Below, piece after piece: positions 51,696 through 62,763 of a stretch of DNA of 64,000 bases; the stretch's first letter is position 1; every line of letters starts with the position of its first letter. Position numbers and translations under genes: made by a program. This DNA comes from Sacculina carcini. Taxonomy: Eukaryota > Arthropoda > Thecostraca > Sacculinidae. The notes beneath the pieces were generated by a model. The model did no database searches. It was given only the letters and a program-made list of their open reading frames with translations, and was not told the origin of the DNA. Where the stretch lies: the NCBI GenBank assembly GCA_916048095.2, contig OU696584.1:2251317-2315316 (forward strand), written 5' to 3'.

Positions 51696-53036
51696 AGCTG
51701 AAAATCTGTGCTGACACGTCCGGCGCTGTCAATTGTGATTTCGTTTTCAAACGTGGCGTAGATTAGAACGTTGACTGTCTCGGGTAGAGCGTAGGAGAAT
51801 GCCAGCTCACACCTCACATTACCTTGTTCACGCGGATGCAAATGATCACCACCACACTGATCCGGAGTCAAATATACAATAAACAGAGTATAGCCGGACG
51901 CATAATCATCATGTGTGATATGGCCCTGCATCATGCATCATGCATATGCATCATGGCCCTGGTTTTCCGTATCGAGGCCGGTGCCCTCAAACAGTGACAG
52001 ATACGATCTCATATATAGACCCTTTGTGAAATCGGGGCGACAGGGGTGCGTGGGGTACGGCTCGCCATTTATATAGAACTGAAGACTGTTTAGATGGTAG
52101 TGGTGAAAATTCCATGGGTTTTTCTGTAGCGATCAATGATACGCTTCAGTGCTTACGAGTCCCAGCAGAATTTGTCGCGGCACTTGTGAGGTGAAAATAT
52201 TATTCAGCGTTCCACTCATGTTTCCTTTGGGGAGGGTATATGTTTTCAGTAAAACTCGTGGAATAGGATAACGGGCTGGTGTCTTCTCCAACTGTTTGTG
52301 AAAATTCACCCACATCGAGTCGGAAAGCGTTATTTTTTCGACATGCACACACAGGTCGACAATTTCAATCTTGTATTCTCCCTCGGCACCGAGTAGAGCA
52401 AACTGATCAGTGTTTCGAATCAGTTTGAGTTTCTCCGAAACTGTACAGGGCAATATACGACATTGATGGTTGGTATCCAGCTGTAGCGGTATACAAAAAT
52501 CAAAAACTTTGCTTCCAGCCACCCATTGTTTGCGTTCGTTAAAACCAATGTTCAAAAGTTTAACATCATGCAAGTGTCCAGCAGTATCTTTACGCCAAAA
52601 ACACGACCGTAAATGACCGTTTTAGCGTTCTGGTTATACGACAACAACGTCTCAAGATAGGCACGATAGCCATAGAGCGCGCTGGAATCCGATACAATAG
52701 TATCACCAATCTGATAGTCAATCTGTTTGAAGAGAGCATGTGGTAGCAGGTTGACAACGCTCACGTTGGCGTCGTCCATTAGTTCGCTACCGTCACGATT
52801 GACAACACTTAATGCCATAAAGATTATAGCCATAGAGCTTTGCCATAGAGCTTGGTTTTTGATGGACGCGTAGAAGATTTACCAAGCGCAGGTAAGTGAA
52901 ATTCAAACGGACCTTCGCTGCTTAGTCGACTCGCCGGGTAATATACATGGGTTCTGGACGAGTTCACACTGGTTTCAAACACTGGTCGAGAAAATACCTC
53001 GGTTATTTCACAAGCGCATTCGTCTACGTTTTGCAT
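51692..53036 (-). pseudogene. Polinton major capsid protein (double jelly-roll)
   Basis: Recognised by EFHLPALGKSS and KLYGKALW near the start, VSVVNLLPHALFKQIDYQIG, YGYRAYLETLLSYNQNAK, KIEIVDLCVHVEKITLSD, LNSLQFYINGEPYP and the C-terminal LTPDQ and YALPETVNVLIYATFE blocks. It would form the hexon-like capsomers. Broken, about three or four breaks. Confidence 0.9.
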
Positions 53037-53038
53037 TG

Positions 53039-53395
53039 TCAAAGATGTCGCGTTCCTGTTGACGTCGTTGAGACACCTTTTCGTTTCGTCGGTCGTCGAG
53101 AGACTGATTGATTCGTCGCACGATTTAAACTATTTATACTGGTTCGAAGAATACGTTTAGCTTCGTGTCGAGAGCGATTGCGGACGGCTTGACTAGCATT
53201 TTCTCCGTGGAGAACGTCTTGCAGTGTGCGTACCCCCGTCTTCAAGGCGGATTTGGCCAGATGTTTTGTCAGAGGTTGTTTGGCAACAGTTTTGACGGCA
53301 GGTATCACCACTCTCATTAAGCCTCTGAAAATACTCCCAAGTCCGCTGCCACGCTGTATCATTGGACCTCGAAATATCAACTGAGAATTTGTCAT
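53039..53395 (-). pseudogene. Polinton small basic capsid-associated protein (PY-like)
   Basis: 118 residues: a glycine-rich hydrophobic N-terminal part (GPMIQRGSGLGSIFRGLM, VVIPAVKTVAK) and an Arg/Lys-rich end. In the family such proteins are thought to aid membrane passage or DNA condensation, like adenovirus pVI/pX. It overlaps the penton gene end by ATGA. The frame looks whole. Confidence 0.7.
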
Positions 53396-54123
53396 TGTTG
53401 TTTTTGCATAAAATGTAGTGTCAGGTGCGAACGACCGTGGTGAAATGGAACCAATTCCTCATTGCTCTGTCTTATATGCACTCCCAGATCGTTAATGAAC
53501 TCATCTTCGAGCGGTACATAATGAATTTGATTGAATGTTCGATGAATTTGAGGTGATTGTATATCGTTCGTGTACGGACTGACAACGCGTAATACCGGAG
53601 CCATAGTATCACCAACCATCTGCGCCTGTAGCTTGTTGTATAAAATGTAGATATACCAAAATGTTGGGTTGAGTCGACTTACATCCATCACAATCGACGA
53701 GCGTGTATGTTTTCCAATAACAACGCGACTATCTGACACTACGTGGCTGGTGAACCCAAGAGCCCTAGCTATTTTGCTGCTTACTGATACGTCAGTGTCC
53801 CCACATCATACATGTCCACCAGTATACAGAGTGAGCACTATTCTACCGCAAACATAGTGTAAATTTTCCAGCAGCGCCTGATTGGACATGTAGTGCCCTG
53901 TGATGAGTTGGAATGTCTCACCATCAATCTCGAATTCATTCATACGATTTTCTACATTCAACCAGCGAGCGGAAAATGTGATTTCGGCCAGTCCAACAGT
54001 CCACGAACGATCTAGATTCAGTGGCGCCGGTAACTGAACATGAAATTGAGATGCAGTGTTTCCAGGATAAAGGTGTAGACAATTCGAACTGTCCAACGAC
54101 ACATAGAAGCATTGGCTGGACAT
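53392..54123 (-). pseudogene. Polinton penton-like minor capsid protein 2
   Basis: Starts MSSQCFYVSLDSSNCLHLYP; the QFHVQLPAPLNLDRSWTVGL, AEITFSARWLN block is the typical N-terminal strand of the single jelly-roll penton protein. The C-terminal part is FNQIHYVPLEDEFINDLGVH. Paralogue of the gene upstream. Broken, about one break. Confidence 0.8.
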
Positions 54124-54129
54124 TTTTCG

Positions 54130-54884
54130 AAAATGCAGCGTCAAAATTAGCCCCAGGCCGGTAGTGAAATGGAATTTCTTACGAGACTCGTCAAGGATTC
54201 TCACCTGAACAGTAGATATATTGGAATGTGACAAAGGTTTATAATACATTTGATTAAATACCAATTCTTGTATTGGCGACGTATTAATCACATGTATTTG
54301 ACGGAGCTGTGGTTGCAGTGAGCGGTTGACAATTTGTGCAGCTACAAGATCTGTTTCGATAGTCAACAATTGAGTCGAGGCCGGGTCCAACGGAAACGGT
54401 GTGGACATGATCATAGTGATATCGCTGGCGTCAAACACACCATAATGTGCATAGCGATATCGTCGTTTCGAGTGCGCTATCGATCCGTTGACATGCAATA
54501 GTCGGGAAAATTGTTCGCTAATGTGCAACACAATGTCTGTAACTCCAACCATAAATGATTGTCTCGTGATACTCTTACTTTCACATGATCGCTATACACA
54601 TGCGTTTGTAACGCCGAAATGAACGTATCGACAGTATGCTTGCCAGCATACACTGTTGATGATTTATTGAGGTCGTCCGTATTTGGACTGTAATCTGAAA
54701 ATATTATATCTTTGTTGAGGGTCAGCCAGTTGGTGGGCAGTCAAACAGAGTGTAAGGCCACTTGCCATTGTTGTGTATCTAAGCATAAAGGCTGAGCGAG
54801 ATTCACCGAAAATTCAGCGGTGGTGTTACGTGCGAAGCTCTTAGTGCTTGCCACACTTGGCAGCGTCACATAAAAGTCATTCAT
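54130..54884 (-). pseudogene. Polinton penton-like minor capsid protein 1
   Basis: Starts MNDFYVTLPSVASTKSFA with FSVNLAQPLCLDTQQWQVAL, and its C-terminal part has FNQMYYKPLSHSNISTVQVR. Same domain plan as the gene that follows it, so a tandem duplicate. The end of this one and the start of the next read in one frame. Broken, about two breaks. Confidence 0.75.
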
Positions 54885-54965
54885 ATCGACCAGTACACTA
54901 AGTATATTTATGCGTTTGTCGATCTTATATACAAACAGGAAACAAAATAAATTTATATAAAAAGA

Positions 54966-55257
54966 AGAAATACACACACACACACACACATACACACACA
55001 CACACACACACAACGCCGCAATGATTAATTCTGAATTAATAATTCAAGGTGCTAACTACACCTAGATTAGCTGATACAGATGTACTGGCGATGTTGAATC
55101 AAATTTGAATTAATGAAGACTTAACGCTCACACACAGACACAGACACAGACACACACACACACGCACACACACCCACACACACGCACACACACACACACA
55201 CGCACACGTCGGCGCGTGCCGGGGCTCTCGAAAACCGGTTCCACATACGCATACACA

Positions 55258-55316
<59 letters not shown>

Positions 55317-55340
55317 ACACACCAAACAAGCAGACACATA
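54966..55340. repeat. CA microsatellites flanking a GC-rich insert
   Basis: CA runs at 54972-55010, 55128-55206 and 55256-55325. Between the last two lies the 34 bp GC-rich sequence 55208-55241 that recurs at 62424-62457. Cys-Val-rich frames here are artefacts. Confidence 0.8.
55208..55241 (-). repeat. 34 bp GC-rich Polinton repeat, copy 1
   Basis: Identical over 34 bp to the reverse complement of 62424-62457, and similar for about 15 bp more (atacgcatacaca). On the minus strand it begins gaaccggttttcgagagccc. It lies downstream, in sense, of the minus-strand gene at 55911-56378. Confidence 0.85.
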
Positions 55341-55341
55341 T

Positions 55342-55910
55342 ACAGTGCTGCAATGTTTCATTCCAGTTGGATAAATATACATTCTAATTGGTATGCAGTC
55401 ACGATGTCCACGATAACCATTTAGATTAGCTGACACATGTGTGCTGACAACGTTGAATCAAATTAATGAAGACTTAACGTTCGCACACACATCATATCAT
55501 CATATCATGTATTTGTCACCAACATATCATTTACACAAACGTTGTGACAGGGACCCACATAAGCATGCGCTTTTTTCATGTGGGCCCTTTACAATGAATA
55601 AAGACAACTTACAAAAAAACAGTGACATCGCAACAAGATAAACATAATTACAACCAATATAGGCACACTGCTGAATCAGTCGATCGTCTCTCGACACGTC
55701 GAAGCATCACTGATTACTCTTAAATTGTCGCCTCTTAAATTGCGGTGTGGGACGGAACGGTCTGGTGACACACATACACACACACACACACACATAAATA
55801 CAAGTGATAAAATATACTATCATGCAGGTAATTTTTAAGTCAATAAAGTAAATTATATAGAGTAACGTGAATAGTATCATCAGCATAAGATTCGATGTCA
55901 AATAGATGTC
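55342..55910. other. Non-coding Polinton interval
   Basis: No credible gene. A related pair of short segments (gctgacacatgtgtgctgac near 55428 and gctgatacagatgtactggc near 55070, each followed by gttgaatcaaatt) marks a local duplication of about 360 bp that includes the CA runs. Confidence 0.5.
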
Positions 55911-56378
55911 TTACCTTTGGGTGAAATGCGTCATGAGCGGTTGAGCATCCTGGAAATAGTCCTCTTCCTCGCTCTCGCTCTGTGGGGCGGGGATGAGAGA
56001 TTTAAAGTCCGTGGTGTTTGAATCCTGCGATCTCACAGCTTTGGTGGTGGTTGTGTTTGTGACGCCAGCTGTCGTGGTGGTGGTGTCACTGATCACAGGA
56101 ATAACGTCTTGTGGTTCGCTCCTGACACGTCTACGCTTTTGACACTGTTGATTTGGTCTAATATAAGGCTCACCATCGGCGTCAAAAGTAATTACGCTGT
56201 CAGCATCTATGGACGGGGACGGCGTTTGTTTTGCTGTAGTTTCTCCACATGTTCTATCTCCTTGTAACACGTTCACTATGGTCTCTGTGATGTTTTTTAA
56301 AAGGGGAATGCAGTTATTGTCTTCCGGTCCCAAACATACTATTACTTTAATGTCTTGTTTGCTTACTTCGATCAACAT
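55911..56378 (-). CDS. Polinton-region protein, 155 aa, unknown
   Basis: Starts MLIEVSKQDIKVIVCLGPED, has a nuclear-localisation-like QKRRRVRSEP, a Thr-rich linker and an acidic tail (SESEEEDYFQD). Low complexity in the second half; disordered and possibly nuclear. No family recognised. Confidence 0.5.
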   Translation of the reverse strand: MLIEVSKQDIKVIVCLGPEDNNCIPLLKNITETIVNVLQGDRTCGETTAKQTPSPSIDADSVITFDADGEPYIRPNQQCQKRRRVRSEPQDVIPVISDTTTTTAGVTNTTTTKAVRSQDSNTTDFKSLIPAPQSESEEEDYFQDAQPLMTHFTQR

Positions 56379-56452
56379 GTTTGCGATACTGTCTACCAGC
56401 TGTGAATACTGTGCTTTTATTCAAAATTACACACACACACACACACATACAC

Positions 56453-57540
56453 ATGACATAGATATGACAAGAATAGGAGGAGTCAACAAAGAGCTCGCAC
56501 TGTGGATGAAGAATTTCTTGAGCAATCGACAAATGAGGACTTGTCTGAGAGGCCACTGTTCATCATGGCGAGAAGTGAAAAGTGGAGTGCCCCAGGGCAC
56601 CGTGTTGGCTCCGATCTTTTTCATTGTATATGTCAATGATATTGAAGACGCTATACCAGACAGCATATATATGAACATGTTTGCAGACGACCTAAAACTA
56701 CAAAAAAATGTATCATGCCGGGAGGATTGTGTTGTTTTACAAAACTGTCTCGACGGAATATCAAAATGGAGTTACAAGTGGCAAATGCCCTTCAACGTTG
56801 ATAAATGTCATATACTTAGATTCGGAAAAGGAAAAAATAGACCTTTGGAGAAATATATTCTGAGCGGTACACAATTACAAGAAGTCGAAAAAGAAAAGGA
56901 CCTAGGGATTATCGTCAACAAACGGCTATCGCCTGATAACCACGTGACACAGGTTGTTAAGAAAGCCAATAATACAATGGCAAACATCAAGGCGGCGTTC
57001 ACGTACATTGATGAGGAAATGATGAAAAAACTGATCGTGTCTACAGTCCGCCCAGCGTTGGAGTATGCAGCCGCATTCTGGAGTCCGCACTTACAAAAAC
57101 ACATCGTTAAACTGGAAAGAGTACAAAGGTCGGCTACTAGAACAATAAAAACCCTTGAAAAATATAGTTACACAGATAGATTACAGAAACTGGCATTACC
57201 AACATTAGAAGACAGAAGAAAACGAGTCGATTTGATCACCATTTATAGATGCCTAACAAAAAAAGAACAAATTCAGAACGAAAACATATTTCGACACTCA
57301 AAATCAAACAGAAAGCATAATTTCGGCCTTCAAAAACAAAGAATCAAGAAAGACATACAAAAATACAGCTTTCCAAACAGGGCAATCGATTATTGGAACA
57401 TATTACCCAAAGAAATTGTCAACCAGACCACAACACAAACGTTCAAACAGAAATATGATCTTTGGAAGGCAGGAGCCACGAGTCTTTGACTCATTTCTGC
57501 GGAGACAACTCGGTGAGAACAACTCGGTGAGAACATACAC
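56453..57540 (+). pseudogene. LINE-G: 5'-truncated RT inserted in the Polinton
   Basis: Begins in the RT palm (GVNKELALWMKNFLSNRQMR), then KSGVPQGTVLAPIFF, MFADDLKLQKN near 56680, EKEKDLGIIVNKRLS and the C-terminal RAIDYWNILPKEIVNQ, ending ATSL at 57489. The frame is intact throughout. The 3' end has the same aactcggtgagaaca repeats as LINE-E (57510-57535). The left edge lies against a CA run (56430-56452). Protein identity to LINE-E is moderate, so a sister family. Confidence 0.9.
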
Positions 57541-57775
57541 ATACACACATACACGCGCGCGCACGCGCGCGAGTGCACGTTTGTGTCACATTCTTCGATT
57601 AACCAGTTTGACCGCACCCTCCTATCAGTTTAGTTGAGCTGTTTGTCAACAACCATTTAATTCTTGAACACATACACCAGCAGCAAGTCACTTCCAATAT
57701 TTTTTTTTATACACACACACACACACCAGTTTCTATAACAACGGAAAGCTTCACCTTGATCAGATCTCGGCTGAT

Positions 57776-57855
<80 letters not shown>

Positions 57856-57992
57856 ACATGTTAATCGTTGCAGTAAATTTTGGTGCGGTCTAGTTTAATC
57901 AGTGACTAAGACTGACCTTATAAGGAATACAGTTACCAGGGCGTGGCGCGCACCGAACAAACTGCTTACATTAGTGACACGTCAGCGTTGGG
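57541..57992. other. Non-coding interval with CG/CA runs
   Basis: An alternating purine-pyrimidine tract cacgcgcgcgcacgcgcgcg (57552-57571) and an 80 bp CA run (57779-57850). No gene. Confidence 0.6.
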
Positions 57993-58000
57993 TATATAAA
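57993..58000 (+). promoter_or_regulatory. TATA box of the polymerase gene
   Basis: tatataaa 65 bp upstream of the ATG at 58065, in an otherwise unremarkable context. Suits a pol II core promoter for the plus-strand replication genes. Confidence 0.6.
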
Positions 58001-58064
58001 CTGCGTTTCCCTTAAGCACAAATCATTCACTCATTGCTCACGCTAGTTTGTATAATTATTCAGT

Positions 58065-61000
58065 ATGGCAGGAAAGAGACAGTTGGAGGTTGACGATGTA
58101 GTAGAGAAAATTAGGGACGTAGCTATGGTAAGTAGTGTTAGTGTAGGCCTTAGAAAGATTGGTGAATATTATAGCCGTAGATATAAAACTAATGTAAAAG
58201 CCTTCATCATTCATCTTGACTTTACACGACCCAACGACATCCGACAATGCATCCGCTAGATCGAAACGACAATGGACACCCTCATCAACACCATCAAGGA
58301 GGGTGTGCATCCTGAGCACCTGGTAGGCGTCACACTGTCCAACAGCAACATCCAGCATGACGCCTACGTGGTGCCCCGACCAGCCAAAGATTTCACGGCG
58401 TCATTCTTGGCACAGAGGTGAGCAAGATTGCATATTTGATTATATGTTAAGATTTCGCTTGACTACATCAAGTGTTTAACAATATTTTATGTTGTATTAC
58501 AGACTGGAAAAAATGGCGCAGTCCAACGCGTCGTTTGTCACCGACAATTCCAGTCTCGTGCTCAAGATGACGCATATTGCCAGACGTCCACCGCACGACA
58601 TCCCGGACGACGAAATGGAGGGCTCGGCGCGGCTCAAGAACACCGGCGATTTCGCCACGTGGTTGTCCCGGAAGAACTGTTTCTTCCGTGTACTTGGCAC
58701 ACAGTGTTTGCCCCGGGCACTGGCTGCTGCCAGGTACATTGCGGAGAACCACGCCGCGTCGAGCGCCTTCCGAAAGCGTGTGCAACGTCTGGCAAGGGAG
58801 CCCGCAAGTTTCATGTCTGAGGCCAGGGAATTGTGTGAACATTCCGGGGTAGACTTTTCCCTGCCCAGCATGGACTTGCGGGAGCTCCAAAAGCTGGTGG
58901 CTGGTTGGTCGGAGTACCGGGTCCATGTCTACTCGACGGATCATTTTGGGCGACTCGGCGCAACCTTCGGTGAGTAATTAGAAGAAATATTCAGTTAGCG
59001 TTAATGATTTGCATTCATATAATTCAATTTGCATTAATTCGCATGTGTGTGTTTCAGGCACAGGACATCATCATCTCTATCTTTACCATCATCATCGCCA
59101 CTTCGACGTCATCACGAAGATCAAGGCATTCCTCGACACTCGACATTTCTGCGAGGAATGCCAAACACGTTACACCCGTCTTGGAGAACATGTTTGTGCC
59201 GGAGGCTGCAATGACTGCGGATCGCCTCATCGATGCCTGCGGGAAGGTGCGTTAACCCATTGTCCCGAATGTAGTTTAGATTTCATTTCCAGCTCCTGTT
59301 TCGAGGCTCACAAACAATCACGCTGTAAGGTGCGGCGCGGGTGTCCCAGATGTGGTGATATTTTGTACAAATCGTATAGCAATAATCGCCATGTCTCTGG
59401 CACTCACATATGCCCTTACTGTCATGAACGAGTCACGAACCACGAGCTCATATATGCGGAAAACGTCCACCGCTGCTTTATCCAACCTTCGCATCCTTCT
59501 TCTGTCAACAAAAAACAAATCTATATCTTCTACGACTTTGAGTGTATGATTGACACCAGCACCAACCTTCACATTCCTAATCATTGTGTCGCAAACGTAT
59601 GTTGTGAGTCCTGCTTTGATCGCATTGACCGCCATGCACTGACTGTGGGACAGAGCAGCACGAACATGTGTTCTCTGGCCCAACGACAAGACAAGAGTTT
59701 GGTCAGTGGCTTTTCACGCTCAATTACGCGAAAGTCATTGCCCATTATGCCCAAGGTTATGACAACAACATTGTTGCCAATTACGCGTTGAGCCAAGGTG
59801 TGGTGCCAGACCTGATCATGAACGGCAGAAAAATCCTCTCCATGAAATTTATAAATTCCAAACTCCATTTCATTGATTCCTTCAGTTTCCTTCCTATGCC
59901 TCTCGTGAAATTTTCCAAAACTTTCAACATTCCTGTCCGTAAAGGTTTCTTCCCTCACCTCCTCAACACTACGGACAATCAAAATTATGTAGGTCCTTTT
60001 CCTTCAGCCGATATGTTTGACCCGGGTCGCATGTCCACCGAACAGCGCGCCGAGTTTCTCACTTGGCATGCCTGGAAGGTGGGCCGGCAGTATGACCTGC
60101 GCCAGGAAATGGCAGCGTACTGCCGCGACGATGTCAATGTACTTCGTCTCGGTAGTATGCGTTTCCGCCAACAATGCATCGATGTGACTGAGGTAGACCC
60201 ATTTCAGAGCATCACGCTTCCATCTGCGTGTCATGAGGTGTGGCGTCAAAAGTTTTTGCGCAAAGACAGCGTCGCGTTGATACCGAGCCATGAGCATTAC
60301 CGACCATGTGGCAACTACTCGAAGAAATCGATCCAGTGGCTGGAACTGGAGGCGTCGTCTCGCGACATCAATATCCAGGACGCGTTGAACTCTGGTGAGG
60401 TGAGTATTCGGTCGTACAAAGTGGACGACTATGCCAAAGTGGGAGACTAACACCTGCTTTTCGAGTTTCTCGGTTGCTATTTTCATGGTCATCACCATGC
60501 TGGTAAGTGCTCAAACGGCGCCATCAAAAACTGTCGCTATGTGATGATCAGTGGGGCTCCATCAACGCGCCATCTATACGATGCCATCATGGCTCGTCTG
60601 GCGATACTGCGAGCCCGACCCGACACAACTCTCATCACCATCTGGGAGTGTGAATTTGATGCACTGCTTCGAGACGATGACGACCAATGTTGTCGCGCCG
60701 AAGCAGTGCAAGTCTTGCCGCCGATGAATGTTCGGGACGCGTTCAACGGAGGGCGAACAGAGGTGTTTCGTCACTACGCCGAATGTGCTGGTGACGAGCG
60801 GATCGAGTACGTTGATGTGTGCTCCTTGTATCCTTACATCCTTAAAAACGGCAAATTTCCCCTTGGTCATCCTTCTCACATTTTCCGTCCTCCCATCACA
60901 CATTTTCACAAATATTTCGGCATCATTTATTGCACCATTCTCCCTCCACAGAATCTTCACGTTCCCGTCCTTCCCGCACGCATCAACGACCGCCTCATGT

Positions 61001-62216
61001 TCACCCTGTGTAGAACATGTGCCGAGCAGGGTATCGGTGGCAATTTCACCACGCGGTCGCCGCAGTGTCACCATTCGGACGAGGAGCGCAGTCTCACTTC
61101 CAGCTGGGTGTCGCTGGAAGTAGCAAAAGCTTTGGGGTTGGGGTATCGGCTCACTTCCATCCACGAGTTCTGGCACTTTGCCAACACCACACAGCTCAAC
61201 GACGGCGAAGCAGGCGGATTGTTTGCACAATATGTAAACAAGTTTTACGCCCTCAAGGTCGGCGCCGAGGGTTATCCCGCTCACGTGCAGACTGACGACG
61301 ACCGACACGACTACCGACAGACACTCGAAGCGCGTGAGGCTATAACCCTGCCGACCATTAAGAGGAATCCGGGCCTGAGAGCTGTGGCCAAATTGTGCCT
61401 CAACAGCCAGTGGGGCAAGCTGGCTCAGCGCGCAAGCCTGGGGCAGACTGAATACGTCACTTCTATGCGTCGTGTTTACGATCTGCTGGAGGATCCCGAC
61501 ATGGAGGTCTCCGCGTGCGACCTCATATCGGTGGCTGACGATAGTGAGGGGGACAGCACAATGCACGATATATGGAGGCTGACGTATTCCCATCGACAAG
61601 ACAAGACTGTGGCCGGTCCGCTTAAAACTAATATCATCCTTGCTGCTTTTGTCACATGCCAAGCCCGACTTTATCATTACTCTTTCCTGCAACTCTTTAA
61701 TCATTTTTAGTTAATATACTGTGACACAGATTCAGTCATTTACAGAACATCACTAAAAATGCCGCGCATACACACATCACATTTTCTCGGCGACATGACT
61801 GACGAACTGACTTGTTTCGGGACAGGCAGCTATATTTCTCATATAGTCTGTCTGTCTCCCAAAAATTACGCTTTTACTGTACACACACCAGACGGGGGCA
61901 CCAAGACTATAATAAAAATGCGCGGTATCACACAAACACACGACACGCAGCAGCTTATTTCCTTGGACGCTTTCCTATCCCTGTTAGAGGCGCCTGGGTC
62001 CACAATCAAAGTCCCCTTTGGAAAATTCAAAAAGACTGCAGATCTCAAGATAATTACGTTGGGAGGGGAAAAAATTAATAGGTTAGTGTCCAGTAAACAG
62101 AGGGTCCTTCCCGATTATCGTACCTTCCCGTATGGCTTCATCGACTTACCGACCGACCGACCGACATCATCATCATCGTTATTCATTGCTATTTATTTGT
62201 TGTGTTACCAGTGTTA
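58065..62216 (+). pseudogene. Polinton protein-primed DNA polymerase B
   Basis: Starts MAGKRQLEVDDVVEKI. N-terminal region to about 58970; zinc-finger-rich segment (CEECQTRYTRLGEHVC, CPRCGDILY, CPYCHERV) near 59140-59480; exonuclease with YIFYDFECMID and AQGYDNN; palm motif A VDVCSLYPYI near 60811, motif B LCLNSQWGKLAQ near 61396 and motif C YCDTDSVIY near 61718; C-terminal FPYGFID. Two short GT-AG intron-like gaps (about 58420-58501 and 58971-59057) fit splicing known in the family. Broken, about four or five breaks. Confidence 0.9.
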
Positions 62217-62763
62217 GTTGTGCTAGGTGTGTTAGTTGTACTAGATGTATTGGCTTATAATATAAAAGTGTTGGCTGTGTTAGTGTGTTAATTGTGCTAG
62301 TGTGTTTATTGTGCTAGTGTGTTAGATGTGTTAGTGTGTACACATGTTTTGGTGTGTGTGTGTGTGTATGTTAGTGTGTTATATAAATATAAAATTGTGT
62401 GTGTGTATGTGTATGCGTATTTTGAACCGGTTTTCGAGAGCCCCGGCACGCGCCGACATGTGTGTGTGTGTGTGTGTGTGCAGGCTTTAATATACAAGTG
62501 TTGACGTGTAAACGTGTCATTTAATTTATAATCACCGAGATGGTGACGCATATAATATTGCTGCTTCTTTCACTATTGCTCATTGTCAGCTATGTTGAAT
62601 GTTTAATTGCAGAGTTGGAAATTGTGGGATTGTTATATGATCCGATTAAGCGCCGGGGGTGTTTGGCTAGTGATCCTCAGCGCAAAACCGGTCTCACATC
62701 AGCAAATCCTTTATATAATACCCTTATAGTTAAACGAAGATCAGTTTCATCGGTACGGCGAGT
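62217..62763. other. Spacer with TG runs and TATA-like site
   Basis: gtgttagttgtgctag-type short repeats (62215-62340), TG runs, and the second copy of the 34 bp repeat. A tatataat at 62711-62718 lies about 46 bp upstream of the ATPase ATG. Confidence 0.6.
62424..62457 (+). repeat. 34 bp GC-rich Polinton repeat, copy 2
   Basis: gaaccggttttcgagagccc at its start. Sense-oriented about 200 bp after the polymerase stop, embedded in TG runs. Partner of 55208-55241. Confidence 0.85.

Noticed and set aside
60574-61704. A 376-codon minus-strand frame under the Polinton polymerase
   Set aside because: Antisense to the clear polymerase motifs (palm motifs A and B on the plus strand); no domain of its own.
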